The notes: generated by a model from the sequence alone, not told the origin. A DNA stretch of 49,612 nucleotides from Halieaceae bacterium (GCA_902623175.1 CACNSR010000017.1:1-49612), one strand, 5' to 3'; positions 15,920-25,411 are shown, counted from the stretch's first letter. Program-made: numbers and translations.

Positions 15920-17638
15920 ATGAATCAAGCGCGCATAAGCGAGTATGACTTCATCGTCGTCGGTGCGGGATCGGCAGGTTGCGTGCTGGCTAATCGGCTG
16001 AGTGAGGATCCCGCGCACTCGGTGCTCCTTCTGGAGGCGGGTAAACAAGACCGAAGTCTCTTTATTCGCATACCAACTGCCCTAGCGATTCCTATGAGTA
16101 CGCCACGATTCAACTGGGGCTACTGGGGCCAGCCTGAGCCCTATTTAGACGGCCGGCGAATGGATTGCGCGCGAGGCAAAGTCTTGGGTGGCTCATCAGC
16201 CATCAATGGGATGGTATACGTGAGGGGTCACGCGGACGATTTTGATCAATGGGAAAATGAAGGTGCGACCGGGTGGAGTTACGCTGATTGTTTGCCCTAC
16301 TTCAAGCGTGCCGAGGGCTGGATGATGGGTGGCGATACCTATCGAGGAGGAGCTGGCCCTCTGACGACATGCAATGGTAACGACATGCATAATCCTCTGT
16401 ATCAAGCCTTCATCGACGCAGGTCGAGAGGCAGGGTATGGCGTTACAGAAGATTACAACGGCTACCGCCAGGAAGGTTTCGGGCCTATGCATATGACGGT
16501 TCGCGGCGGTGAGCGATGTTCGACTGATCTTGCATATCTTGAGCCGGCGAGGCGGCGGCCGAATCTCACTGTGATCACAGAGGCAGATGTAGATCGGTTG
16601 ACCTTTTCCGGGATGAGAGTGACGGGAGCGCGTTACCGGCTTGGTGGGCAAGAGCACTCGGTCAAAGCACATCAAGAGGTCATTATAAGCGCAGGCTCAA
16701 TTGGCTCACCCACATTATTGCAGCGCTCTGGCGTGGGACCGATGTCTGTTTTGATGGCGGCGGGCGTTCCGGTCCGTCATGACCTGCCCGGTGTCGGCGA
16801 GAACTTGCAGGATCATCTGGAAGCGTACTTTCAATACCGGTGTCGGCAACCGATTACCCTCAACGGACACCTTGGATTGCTGTCCAAGCTGAGGATCGGG
16901 GCTCAATGGGTGCTGACAAAGACGGGTTTGGGTGCAACGAATCACTTTGAGTCCTGCGGGTTCATTCGTTCAAGGGCCGGTGTGGCTGCACCCGATATCC
17001 AGTATCACTTTTTGCCGGCTGCGATCCGCTATGACGGGCAAGCGGCCTTCGATGGTCATGGTTTCCAGGTGCACGTGGGCCCCAACAAGCCCGATAGCCG
17101 AGGGCATGTCAGAATTTCTGGCCCTGACTCGGTCCATGAGCCACTAATTCAATTTAAATACCTCTCGACCGAAAAGGATCTAGCAGATTGGCGACAATGC
17201 CTGCGCTTGACTCGAGAAATTTTGCAGCAACCGGCGTTGGACGAGTTCAGGGGGGGAGAGATTCAACCGGGAATTGATCTGTCTGATGATGCGGCAGTCG
17301 ATGCCTGGGTGCGTCGAAATGTTGAGACCGCGTATCATCCTTCCTGCTCCTGCCGGATGGGGGCACGTAATGATGAGCGCGCGGTGGTGGATCCTCAATG
17401 CCGGGTCCGTGGTCTAGAGGGAGTGCGCATCGTTGACTCATCAATTTTTCCAACCATTCCCAACGGTAATCTCAATGCGCCGACGATCATGGTGGCTGAG
17501 CGTGCTGCTGATCTGATTTTGGGCAAGGAGCCAATGCAAATAGATGCACCGGTATGGAGGGATCCCGAGTGGCGCACACGGCAGCGAGAGCGAGCACCTG
17601 TTAGATCTGTTCCCATAAGCGCCGCGCCCCTGAGTTGA
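15920..17638 (+). CDS. betA: Choline dehydrogenase (GMC oxidoreductase)
   Basis: Oxidises choline to betaine aldehyde, and usually on to glycine betaine, with FAD and transfer of electrons to the respiratory chain. The 572-residue protein is the normal BetA length. The FAD fold starts with [17 protein letters not shown] (residues 11-27). GMC signatures are [18 protein letters not shown] near 90-107 and [15 protein letters not shown] near 256-270. HPSCSCRMG near 475 holds the catalytic His and GNLNAPT near 522 the catalytic Asn. Beyond generic GMC features, [31 protein letters not shown] and GHGFQVHVG match my memory of E. coli BetA through the whole length. There is no betB or betI beside it. 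GGGACGAGC lies just before the ATG. It is flanked within 8 bases by an exported phosphodiesterase and a BCCT-like permease. Confidence 0.82.
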   Translation: MNQARISEYDFIVVGAGSAGCVLANRLSEDPAHSVLLLEAGKQDRSLFIRIPTALAIPMSTPRFNWGYWGQPEPYLDGRRMDCARGKVLGGSSAINGMVYVRGHADDFDQWENEGATGWSYADCLPYFKRAEGWMMGGDTYRGGAGPLTTCNGNDMHNPLYQAFIDAGREAGYGVTEDYNGYRQEGFGPMHMTVRGGERCSTDLAYLEPARRRPNLTVITEADVDRLTFSGMRVTGARYRLGGQEHSVKAHQEVIISAGSIGSPTLLQRSGVGPMSVLMAAGVPVRHDLPGVGENLQDHLEAYFQYRCRQPITLNGHLGLLSKLRIGAQWVLTKTGLGATNHFESCGFIRSRAGVAAPDIQYHFLPAAIRYDGQAAFDGHGFQVHVGPNKPDSRGHVRISGPDSVHEPLIQFKYLSTEKDLADWRQCLRLTREILQQPALDEFRGGEIQPGIDLSDDAAVDAWVRRNVETAYHPSCSCRMGARNDERAVVDPQCRVRGLEGVRIVDSSIFPTIPNGNLNAPTIMVAERAADLILGKEPMQIDAPVWRDPEWRTRQRERAPVRSVPISAAPLS

Positions 17639-17645
17639 TCGATAC

Positions 17646-18776
17646 GTGAACACGATTCTCTCCGCTGCCATTGCGCTGACGACGCTGACATCACTGTTAT
17701 TGGTGCTGCGATACCGTAGTACCCGCATAGAGGGCAGTGCCCCTATGCCGCTGGTAACGTTTTTGGCGGTGTTGTTTACCTCGGGGCTCGACGTGGGCCT
17801 GTTGATGTTCCCGATGGTCGACTTCGAGATTTTTGCCAGCGAGCCGGACTATGCGTTTGCAAATCCGCTGGCACTGGAGTTCGGTTTTTGGGGCTTTTTG
17901 GTCTGGGGTTTTTATTTTCTCACCACCTTTTATTTCTGCGTGATTGAGCCCCGACTGCAGCTTTTTGAGATCCCGGCGATCAAGCTGATCAATAACCTAA
18001 CCATCATTGGCACCTGCGCCTTCACCGGCTATCTGTTTTTGCGTTACCTCCCCGGTTACATCGAGGGTATACCCGACGCCGTGCGGTATACCTTAGTGGC
18101 AGGAACGGTTCTGGTTGCGGTGATCTCCAGTACGCAGATCCGTTTCGTGAAGGTGCTCAGTCTGGCCTCGAGCGGGCTATTTTTTGCATTGATTGCGGGG
18201 TCTTTCCTGGCATCAGACATGGGGGTGTCGGGCTTCGCGGACACAGTCGGTCAGTTTGGCGATTACTTCGGTCAATTGCCTCGCTACGTGTTTCCGATCA
18301 ATGACTACCACGCCTTTTATCTGTTCTGGTGGTTTGCCTGGAGCATCATGATTGGCCAGTTCGTCTCCCGCTTTGTCAGTGGCTTTACGGCCTGGCAATT
18401 GCTGCTCTTACTGCTAATCGTGCCGTCGATTCCGATCGCGCTCTGGTTCTCGGTGCTGTACTGGTACTTCGCTAACGACATCTCTATCGCGGGGCTCATG
18501 AGCTGGGCCATGATGGGTGTGGGGATTTTATTCGTGGTGAACTCGCTTGACTCATTGACTAGGCTTTACACCACGAACATTGGCTTGACTGTGGAGGCGC
18601 TCGGCACGGGCCGATACGTTGCGGTGAACTGGGTGATCCTGTTTTTGCTGATCATGGCCTTTCAGTTCACGCCGTTCAAAATCGAATGGGTGGGTCTGGT
18701 GGTGGTGGGCATCTATGCTGCAATTTACACCTTGGTCTTTCTGCGCCGCGCCGCGCTGCGATCAGTCCCCGCTTGA
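17646..18776 (+). CDS. Short, divergent BCCT-like permease
   Basis: A 376-residue integral membrane protein with about 9-10 hydrophobic segments, starting at GTG 17646, 7 bases after the choline dehydrogenase stop. It is shorter than BCCT transporters (about 500 or more) but shares their landmarks: a Gly-rich segment SGLDVGLLMFP near 37-47, then FWGFLVWGFYF where BCCT proteins have 'HWG.haWa.Y', and AFYLFWWFAWSIMIGQFVSRF near 221-241 in place of the W-T-x-F-Y-W-x-W-W box. The canonical first two segments and the tail appear reduced. The last 15 bases overlap the convergent serine hydrolase gene. It probably carries choline or a related amine, but transport competence is unproven. It could alternatively be a sensor-like BCCT relative. 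Confidence 0.6.
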   Translation: MNTILSAAIALTTLTSLLLVLRYRSTRIEGSAPMPLVTFLAVLFTSGLDVGLLMFPMVDFEIFASEPDYAFANPLALEFGFWGFLVWGFYFLTTFYFCVIEPRLQLFEIPAIKLINNLTIIGTCAFTGYLFLRYLPGYIEGIPDAVRYTLVAGTVLVAVISSTQIRFVKVLSLASSGLFFALIAGSFLASDMGVSGFADTVGQFGDYFGQLPRYVFPINDYHAFYLFWWFAWSIMIGQFVSRFVSGFTAWQLLLLLLIVPSIPIALWFSVLYWYFANDISIAGLMSWAMMGVGILFVVNSLDSLTRLYTTNIGLTVEALGTGRYVAVNWVILFLLIMAFQFTPFKIEWVGLVVVGIYAAIYTLVFLRRAALRSVPA

Positions 18777-20060
18777 ACTCCCAAGTTCTGTCAGCGCTTG
18801 ATACGTCGCCACCTTGAGATCAAAGCGGTGCCGGTCGCTGTGTGGTGTGCCCAGTACCTGCGTCATAAAGACGACAACGAGATCTTCCTCAGAGTCTATC
18901 CAGAACTTGGTGTTGGCGATGCCGCCCCAGGAATACTCGCCCTTTGAGGAGACCACGCCTGCCTGCGCAGGATCAGTGATCACGCCCGCGCCCAAACCAA
19001 AGGATTGACCAGGGTAGAGATGAGAGGCCGGGTACTGGGTTGCGCCGTTATCGCGTACCTCAGATGTCAGGCGCGCCATGGTCATGGCTTGAACCGTCTT
19101 GGGCCCGAGAATGCGCGCGCCATCAAGACTGCCGCCGCGGCGCAGCATTTCGCAGAAACGCCAATAGTCGTGGGCTGTGGAGATCAAACCGGCACCGCCC
19201 GAAAACAGCGTCACGCCCGATAGTGGCGGAAGCAGCCCCGCCGGCATGGGTCCCATCTCTTGTTGCTCGACGTTCCACAGATGACTGCCCGCCATGCGCG
19301 GCGTTTTATCATCGGGCAGGTTGAAGAAGGTGTCGTGCATAGCAAGCGGGTCAAAAATGCGCGTTTGAAAAAACTGCTCGAGGGTTTGTCCGCTTAAGCG
19401 CTCCACCAGCGCCCCCAGCACATCAGTCGCCACGCTGTAGTGGTATCGGGTGCCGGGCTCAAAACGCAGGGGAAGGGTCGCCAGCTTTTCGATAAAGGCA
19501 TTGAGATCCGGGCTTTGGCGCAAGCCGGCGTCGCGGTAGGCGCGCTCCACGGGGTGCTCAATGTGCCAGCCGTTAGTGAGACCCGCAGTATGGGTCATCA
19601 ATTGCTCGATGGTCATCTGACTCCCGGGTGGAACCAGCTTTCCATCAATTGAGAGCTGCATGCCTGCGAGTTCCGGAAGATATTTGGCCACCGGATCCCC
19701 AAGATGGAAGGCGCCTTCCTCGTAGAGGATCATCGCCGCGACGGTAGTGATTGGCTTGGTCATGGAGAAGATACGGAACAAAGCATCGGTTTCCATCGGT
19801 CGGGCATCTTCAAGTCCGTAGCGGCCGGCTGCCTCAAAGTGCACGACCTTTCCGTGGCGCGCGACCAGCGTTACAGTGCCTACCAAATTTCCGTCGGCAA
19901 TCTCGCGCTCTACGAACTCGGTGATCTTTCTTAGCCGGTCGCCAGAAAGGCCAACTTGCTCTGGTTCAACCACGGCTACCACGGTTGCCTGCAGGGGCAT
20001 AGCCAACAGAGGAACGAGTGAGAGAAGTAAAAGCGCTCGGGTAGTCATCGATTCAGGCAT
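18762..20060 (-). CDS. Exported beta-lactamase-fold serine hydrolase (class C/EstB-like)
   Basis: A 432-residue serine hydrolase with a signal peptide (LLLLSLVPLLAMPLQA). The Ser-x-x-Lys motif is Ser99-Met-Thr-Lys102 (FRIFSMTKP). The tyrosine motif appears as YHYSVATDVLG near 206, with Ser-Val in place of the Tyr-x-Asn of true beta-lactamases, and a GGIANTKFWID segment near 390 stands where the third motif should be. This pattern fits EstB-type esterases and D-aminopeptidase-like proteins rather than an antibiotic-resistance enzyme. An ATG four codons in (20048) is an alternative start. It lies 92 bp after the PhyH gene, same strand, and may share that operon. Its 3' end overlaps the convergent permease gene by 15 bases. 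Confidence 0.85.
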   Translation of the reverse strand: MPESMTTRALLLLSLVPLLAMPLQATVVAVVEPEQVGLSGDRLRKITEFVEREIADGNLVGTVTLVARHGKVVHFEAAGRYGLEDARPMETDALFRIFSMTKPITTVAAMILYEEGAFHLGDPVAKYLPELAGMQLSIDGKLVPPGSQMTIEQLMTHTAGLTNGWHIEHPVERAYRDAGLRQSPDLNAFIEKLATLPLRFEPGTRYHYSVATDVLGALVERLSGQTLEQFFQTRIFDPLAMHDTFFNLPDDKTPRMAGSHLWNVEQQEMGPMPAGLLPPLSGVTLFSGGAGLISTAHDYWRFCEMLRRGGSLDGARILGPKTVQAMTMARLTSEVRDNGATQYPASHLYPGQSFGLGAGVITDPAQAGVVSSKGEYSWGGIANTKFWIDSEEDLVVVFMTQVLGTPHSDRHRFDLKVATYQALTELGSSSGD

Positions 20061-20152
20061 ATCGGGATTGCGTAGTTTGGCCGAGCACTGTTGTGGATGT
20101 CGCGACCCAAGTCAACGTTTGCTCGGGTCATCCTGTTTCCCCAAGCCTGCAG

Positions 20153-20953
20153 TTAGCGTCCTGCCTCATAAATCGAACGCTGCGCCTCGAAGTGGGTGTT
20201 CTCTCGGTAGCCCGCCTGACGATACGAGAAATAGACCATGCTGCGCCGACTTGTCGATACATTGCCCAGCCCCCGGTGCAGGATGCGGTCATCGAAGATC
20301 AGGCAGGAGCCGGCGGCAAGTGCAGAAGAGAACCCTTCTGGCACCGCTAGCTCAGTGTTTGTTACCAGCTGCTCAGGCACCGTCGCCTCATGCTGATACA
20401 CCAGTTCATCGCTGACGAGAGCCAGGTTCTGCAGGTGATTGGTCAGCCGGTGTGAGCCCCTTGCTAGCTCGGTGGGGCCCATTACTAGTGGCGTGTCATG
20501 GAGTGCGACCATGACATTGAGCGCATGGGGTGGAAGATGATCTGCACTAACGTGGGGTGAGTCGATATGCCAGTACTGAGCAGGGCTACCCGGTTCGGAA
20601 TACACGACGCCACTGAAAGAATGCTCGGCATCCTCGCCGAGGACGGCGGCAATCAGTGGCCACCAGGGCAGCGCGCGATCATCCACGCCAAACTCATCGG
20701 GTGAGATCGGGATGTCCCAGCGGCCGGGGGATCGTTGGATGACCTCGTCGAAACCGGCCGCGCTGCCAATGCCAATCGTTTTCGCGCCTAGCGCCGCCAT
20801 GACCGTGCCACTACGATGGAGAGAGACCTCTAGTAGCTGCGCAACAAAGCTCGGATCGCACAATCCGGCCACCACCATATAACCGTCGTCTTCGAGCTGC
20901 TGTTGCGCGTCGGCGAGCGACCTTCCTAAAGCCTGTGTGTCAGTGTCGTTCAT
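20153..20953 (-). CDS. Phytanoyl-CoA dioxygenase (PhyH)-family protein
   Basis: A 266-residue Fe(II)/2-oxoglutarate oxygenase. The opening LEDDGYMVVAGL is the standard PhyH start (here near residues 20-31). The His-x-Asp pair is in YWHIDSP near 128-133, the distal His in DRILHRGLGN near 241, and an Arg-containing SRRSMVYFSYR follows as the 2-oxoglutarate contact. ATG 20953 is chosen; a GTG at 20980, nine codons upstream, is the alternative, and neither has a strong ribosome-binding site. PhyH relatives hydroxylate acyl-CoAs, ectoine, or small onium and amino-acid compounds, so no substrate can be given. It is 46 bp after an FAD oxidoreductase on the same strand and probably co-transcribed. 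Confidence 0.83.
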   Translation of the reverse strand: MNDTDTQALGRSLADAQQQLEDDGYMVVAGLCDPSFVAQLLEVSLHRSGTVMAALGAKTIGIGSAAGFDEVIQRSPGRWDIPISPDEFGVDDRALPWWPLIAAVLGEDAEHSFSGVVYSEPGSPAQYWHIDSPHVSADHLPPHALNVMVALHDTPLVMGPTELARGSHRLTNHLQNLALVSDELVYQHEATVPEQLVTNTELAVPEGFSSALAAGSCLIFDDRILHRGLGNVSTSRRSMVYFSYRQAGYRENTHFEAQRSIYEAGR

Positions 20954-20999
20954 GGGTATACAGTGAGGACTTTGTTGCACTATCTGGCTGGTTCTGCCG

Positions 21000-22358
21000 T
21001 CAGTGCAGCCGCACGTTCTGACGTTTCAGTTCGGCCTGAACCTGAGCAATATCCAGCTCCTCGAAGCCGCGCTTTTGTTGAATAGCGACCGCTGCCGCCA
21101 CGCCGGCGCCCTGCCCCGTGACGGTGCAGCACATCATATTGCGCGTCGCTGCGTGACTGACGCGGTCACCGCCAGTAATGCGACCGGCGCAGATGAGATT
21201 CTTTACGCCCTTGGGTAGCAGGGTGCGGAAGGGGACCTGAAAGTAACGGCCAGTGGTTGGCAGAATGAGAATGCCGTAGCCGTCGATGAATTCGGGAAAG
21301 ATACCGATACTGTCCTCGAACCGGCCCTGGTTCCGCACGTCAGCCTCGGTCATGTTGTAGGCGGCTTCGATCTTTCTTGTATCGCGAATGCCCAAGGTCA
21401 TGCCGAAATTGCGTAACTTGGCGTTTTCGCAGCCCGGGGTGTATTGCTTCAGGGCCTTAATCGCCAGCATGGCCTGCTTGCGACCTTCTATCTCACCGCG
21501 GGTCAGGTCATCCGGGTCCGTGCCGTCATAGCCCAGCAGGTGGACCAGGTTTAGGTAGGTAAGATCCCCGGTATCATAAAGTGCACCCCAGGTGCCGGCG
21601 ATGGTATCGAGGTGCTTGGGAATCAACCCCGCCTCGCGGGCTTTTTCGAAGGGCTTGCGTAAAAAGGGCGAGAACATCTCATCTTCCTTACCTGCGGTCT
21701 CGACGGTCCATTGCCCGTAAGCCCAATCGCGATAGGTTTGTGGGTCGGCTTTAACGTGCTCGATAAATCTTGTCTTGTTCACCCCCGACATCGAGAACAT
21801 GACTGAGGCGCCGATCATGTCTTCCTTGGCATGCATGAGGGTGGTTGCGCCCGCTCGGTGTGCCACATCGGCATCGCCTGTGGCGTCAATGACCCGGTCA
21901 GCCAGAATCGCCTCGCGCCCGGCCTTGCTCTCGACGATCACGCCTTTGATAGCGTTCTCTTTCATAATCGGGGCAACAAAAAGCCGGTGTAGCATAGGCG
22001 TGATGCCGGCTTCCTCCACCAGCGTGTCAGCCACCCACTTAAAGGCCTCGCCATCGATGGCGTGGCTGTCCGATTGAGGCTCCTGCACTGCGGCGCCCAT
22101 GTCCCGGGCACGTGTCTCAAACTCGATGCCGACGCCCTCAGTATCGACCGTGTGTTCGTGGCGATACCAGGCGAAACCTTCCACCCCGACCGCGGTGATG
22201 TTGCCGCCAAAGCACCCAAACCTTTCCAGCAAGGTGACCTGACTACCCGCGCGGGCGGCACCGAGTGCGGCGGCCAGGCCTCCGGGGCCGGACCCTACGA
22301 CCAGGACCTCGGTTTCATGAATTACCGGGACCTCTTTGGCGGGCTCTTGAATGTTCAT
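21000..22358 (-). CDS. FAD-dependent oxidoreductase (FAD_oxidored family)
   Basis: A 452-residue flavoprotein. The FAD-binding fold begins at VLVVGSGPGGLAAALGAARAG (residues 18-38), with the acidic end of strand 2 in LLERFGCFGG. VIDATGDADVAHRAGA near 165 and the C-terminal ICAGRITGGDRVSHAATRNMM followed by TGQGAGVAAA are the standard motifs of the FAD_oxidored family (succinate dehydrogenase-like fold). There is no Tat or Sec signal, so it is cytoplasmic. The redox substrate is not evident; family members include tricarballylate- and fumarate-type dehydrogenases and many of unknown function. It is the first gene of a likely three-gene minus-strand unit (flavoprotein, PhyH oxygenase, exported serine hydrolase), divergent from the TonB receptor across 505 bp. 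Confidence 0.82.
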   Translation of the reverse strand: MNIQEPAKEVPVIHETEVLVVGSGPGGLAAALGAARAGSQVTLLERFGCFGGNITAVGVEGFAWYRHEHTVDTEGVGIEFETRARDMGAAVQEPQSDSHAIDGEAFKWVADTLVEEAGITPMLHRLFVAPIMKENAIKGVIVESKAGREAILADRVIDATGDADVAHRAGATTLMHAKEDMIGASVMFSMSGVNKTRFIEHVKADPQTYRDWAYGQWTVETAGKEDEMFSPFLRKPFEKAREAGLIPKHLDTIAGTWGALYDTGDLTYLNLVHLLGYDGTDPDDLTRGEIEGRKQAMLAIKALKQYTPGCENAKLRNFGMTLGIRDTRKIEAAYNMTEADVRNQGRFEDSIGIFPEFIDGYGILILPTTGRYFQVPFRTLLPKGVKNLICAGRITGGDRVSHAATRNMMCCTVTGQGAGVAAAVAIQQKRGFEELDIAQVQAELKRQNVRLH

Positions 22359-22863
22359 GGTGGGGCGCCTCGGACAATAGCGTCAGCTAGTCTGAACCCG
22401 ACGCTGGCTTTTGCCAATTGCCCTCGAGTTGGCTCGCGCAAATAATTGATCGAATGATTATGGCCAATGGAGGGTATTCAGAACGCTAATTGCGGATTCT
22501 TAAGCCGGTGCTTTCGCTACGTATTGGACGACAGGTGTGGCAGCGGTCCTGCTTGTTCAACCGTAATACCCCCCCCGCGAAGGCATTAAATTCATTAAAA
22601 ACAGTGATTAACGTCGGCCTGCAGGGTTGCCTGATGCTCGGTAAGCACCACCGACTCAGACCATTGTCAAGTTGGGGGAAGACTGTATTGAGATGAATGC
22701 CCCAAATTAGGCAGGTGCCGTGATTGCCTTCGCCCCCATTTATGGGTTAAAAAGTTGAGTAAATGCACCGCGGGAGGAGACGGTTTTTGCTGTCTTTTCG
22801 CGAGGCATGCAATTTGCCAATAAACCCACTCTGACGAGAGTGTGTTCGAGAGGAAAACAACAC
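22359..22863. other. Divergent intergenic region before the TonB receptor
   Basis: No gene is supported here. AT-rich stretches (near 22586-22612 and 22748-22766) suggest promoter or regulator-binding DNA for the TonB receptor. TTGTCA at 22664-22669 could be a -35, but no good -10 follows. A loose inverted repeat AGCGTC/GACGCT (22379-22384 and 22400-22405) lies just upstream of the FAD oxidoreductase start. Confidence 0.5.
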
Positions 22864-25287
22864 ATGAAAACAACGTATAAGCCACTTGTTTCTCCACTTC
22901 TTCAGCGCCAACAGGTTCGCAGACCGCTCGCCGTAGCAGTCTCAGCAGCCTGCGGTGCTATGGGGTCAATGTCGATCAGTGCACCCGCACTGGCGCAAAA
23001 TCTCGAGGAGGTGCTGGTAACAGCAACTCACCGGTCAGAGAGTGTGCAGGACATTCCGATGAGTGTTTCCGTAATGGGCGAAGCTCAGCTGACGGACCTC
23101 AACATCACCGATGTAGAAGATTATTTGATGATGTTGCCTAATGTTGGCTTCATATCTACTGGTCCTGCAACCGCTAGCATTTATATCCGCGGTATTTCGA
23201 GTGGCGGTGAGAGCCTGCTTGGAGCTAACCCTGCGGTTGCGGTCTATTTGGACGAGCAGCCGGTAACACTGGTCGGCGCTTACTTAAACCCGCATATTTA
23301 CGATGTCAATCGCATTGAAGTCCTCGCGGGACCCCAGGGCACTACTTTTGGGGCCAACGCTCAGTCCGGCGCCATTCGTATCATGACCAATCAGCCTGAG
23401 ATAGGAGAATTCTCTGGAGGCTATAGCCTCGATGGCAGTCAGCCAAAGAGTGGCGACATGAGTTACCGTGCTGAGGGGTTTGTAAATATCCCGATGGGTG
23501 AGCGCTCCGCAATGCGCGTGATGGGATTCTACAAGCACGACGGTGGTTACATTGACAACGTGCCGGGCGGCCACACTTTCAGCCGCAGCAACATTCGTGC
23601 TGGCCTCGCGCCAGATAGCCCGCTACGAGCCATAGCGGCAGATGTGACTGTGACCAATGAGGACGTAGTGGAGGAAAACTTCAACGAGGCTACAACGTTT
23701 GGCGGCCGCGCTTCACTTCGCATAGATCTGAACGATTCTTGGACCTTTACGGCTGGTGCAATGTTCCAGGACTTGGAAAGAGAGGGGGTTTGGGATCACG
23801 ACCCCACAATCGGCGACTTGCAGGTCATGATATTGCTGCCAGAGTCATTGGATGATGAATGGAGCCAGTTCTCCGGGAAAATTGAGGGTGAGTTATTTGG
23901 TGGCACCTTGATGGCTACCGCAGCTAAGCTGGACAGAGAATATTGGCAGTTCAGTGACTACTCACTCTACAGCGATCAGGACATCGCTTCAGGGTACGTT
24001 GAACCCTATTACAATTGTTACGTGAGTTATTTCGGTACGTGCGGCGACCCTAGGCAGCAGTACACCAACTATTCAGAGCAAGACCGCACTACCTTTGAGG
24101 TTCGTTATACCTCTGACCCTGACAAGCGCTTCCGCTACATGGTCGGGTACTACAACGTCGAAGTTGAGAATACCAGCGATAGCGAATGGCACGTCTTGGG
24201 CCTTGCGGAGACGCCCCAAGCGGCGGTCGATGCTCCTGATATCTACTGGACAACGGACTTTGGACGAGACTATGAAGAGACCTCAATTTTCGGTGAGGCG
24301 TCCTTCGATATCACTGACCGCCTGACGATTACTGGTAGCGCACGTCAGTTCGACTATGACAGTACGCTGGATGGCTTTTCTGGAACAATTTGGTGGCCAT
24401 GTGGAGGGTTCGGTCCTCAGGGGGATCGGCCAGAGAGCAACTACGGTTCTGATTGCGCCTCTGTTGCTAGGACAGTAACTGGTAAGGATGAAGTTTACCG
24501 AGCTAGCCTAGAGTGGAGTGTTACTGACGACATCATGGTCTACACGACTTGGGGTGAAGGGTACCGTCCCGGCGGCTTGAATCGCTTCTGCGAGACACGC
24601 ATTCCTGATGGTCTTGGAGGCCAAGGCAACGTCAACATTGGCTGCGCGTTTGAATCAGACATCCTCACCGCTTATGAGATCGGTTTCAAGTCGGAGCTTT
24701 TCGATGGCCGGTTGCGCTTGAACGCGGCTGCATTTTGGCAGGAGTGGGATGACTTCCAGCTGTCTAGATTGGACACCTCGATTTCACCTATTACTCTGAC
24801 CTTTAACGTGGGCAACGCGGAAAGTAACGGGGTTGAATTCGATTTCACTTCATTCATTACTGACAACTGGTCGCTTAGCGGCGCTGCTAGTTTTGTTGAG
24901 GCAGAGCTGGTAGAAGACTATAGGCGAAATCCGAGTAGTGCTGATCCTGATGCACCTGCGGGCTCGAGACTGCCACGTGTTCCTGAAGTTAAATGGAATC
25001 TCTCTACACGCTATACATTTGCAGACGATTGGTTCTTCCAAGGCGCATACATGTATACGGGCGACTCCTATAACGAGTTGTTCGGAAGCACTCGGCGGTT
25101 GCAAGGGTCGTATAACGTAGTCAATGCATCGGTTGGTTTGCAGCGTGACAATTGGACGGCTGAGTTGTACGTGCAGAATGCAACTGACGAGCGCGGTGAT
25201 GTATGGATTAACCAAGTAAATTGGGATGCACGCGTCACCATTAACCAGCCCCGTACTCTGGGCTTAAGGTGGCAACAGCGATTCTGA
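22864..25287 (+). CDS. TonB-dependent outer-membrane receptor
   Basis: An 807-residue outer-membrane active transporter. The start at 22864 follows AGAGGAAAA; the open frame upstream is not coding-like. A long signal peptide ends at PALAQ (about residue 45), directly followed by the TonB box EEVLVTATHR (48-57). The plug domain runs to about 180 (IPMSVSVMG, YIRGISSGG, VEVLAGPQGTTFGANAQSGAI), and the 22-strand barrel ends with a C-terminal Phe (RWQQRF), as expected for Bam-dependent insertion. GPQGTTFGANAQSGAIRI is the typical end-of-plug motif. The ligand is unknown; receptors of this type in marine gammaproteobacteria take up siderophores, sterols, lipids or oligomers. A strong terminator follows. 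The TPR-sulfotransferase downstream is a frequent companion of such receptors. Confidence 0.92.
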   Translation: MKTTYKPLVSPLLQRQQVRRPLAVAVSAACGAMGSMSISAPALAQNLEEVLVTATHRSESVQDIPMSVSVMGEAQLTDLNITDVEDYLMMLPNVGFISTGPATASIYIRGISSGGESLLGANPAVAVYLDEQPVTLVGAYLNPHIYDVNRIEVLAGPQGTTFGANAQSGAIRIMTNQPEIGEFSGGYSLDGSQPKSGDMSYRAEGFVNIPMGERSAMRVMGFYKHDGGYIDNVPGGHTFSRSNIRAGLAPDSPLRAIAADVTVTNEDVVEENFNEATTFGGRASLRIDLNDSWTFTAGAMFQDLEREGVWDHDPTIGDLQVMILLPESLDDEWSQFSGKIEGELFGGTLMATAAKLDREYWQFSDYSLYSDQDIASGYVEPYYNCYVSYFGTCGDPRQQYTNYSEQDRTTFEVRYTSDPDKRFRYMVGYYNVEVENTSDSEWHVLGLAETPQAAVDAPDIYWTTDFGRDYEETSIFGEASFDITDRLTITGSARQFDYDSTLDGFSGTIWWPCGGFGPQGDRPESNYGSDCASVARTVTGKDEVYRASLEWSVTDDIMVYTTWGEGYRPGGLNRFCETRIPDGLGGQGNVNIGCAFESDILTAYEIGFKSELFDGRLRLNAAAFWQEWDDFQLSRLDTSISPITLTFNVGNAESNGVEFDFTSFITDNWSLSGAASFVEAELVEDYRRNPSSADPDAPAGSRLPRVPEVKWNLSTRYTFADDWFFQGAYMYTGDSYNELFGSTRRLQGSYNVVNASVGLQRDNWTAELYVQNATDERGDVWINQVNWDARVTINQPRTLGLRWQQRF

Positions 25288-25310
25288 GCTGGTCCGATAG
25301 TGGAAGTGGT

Positions 25311-25345
25311 AAAGGGCGCCCATTCAGGCGCCCTTTGCTTTGTTG
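25311..25345 (+). terminator. Rho-independent terminator after the TonB receptor
   Basis: AAAGGGCGCC-CATTCA-GGCGCCCTTT is a perfect 10-bp stem with a 6-base loop, 23 bases after the receptor stop, followed by GCTTTGTT. The T-tract is short and interrupted, but the A-rich left arm makes the structure usable in both directions. It separates the receptor from the TPR-sulfotransferase. Confidence 0.88.
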
Positions 25346-25411
25346 GGGTGCGCCGCCAAAACTTCGACTCTCAGTTGAGTGATCGGCTTAACCAGTTTGC
25401 TTTTGAAGACC

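Noticed and set aside
18762-20060. Serine hydrolase as an antibiotic-resistance beta-lactamase
   Set aside because: The Tyr-x-Asn motif reads Tyr-Ser-Val and the third motif is not KTG, which fits EstB-type esterases instead.
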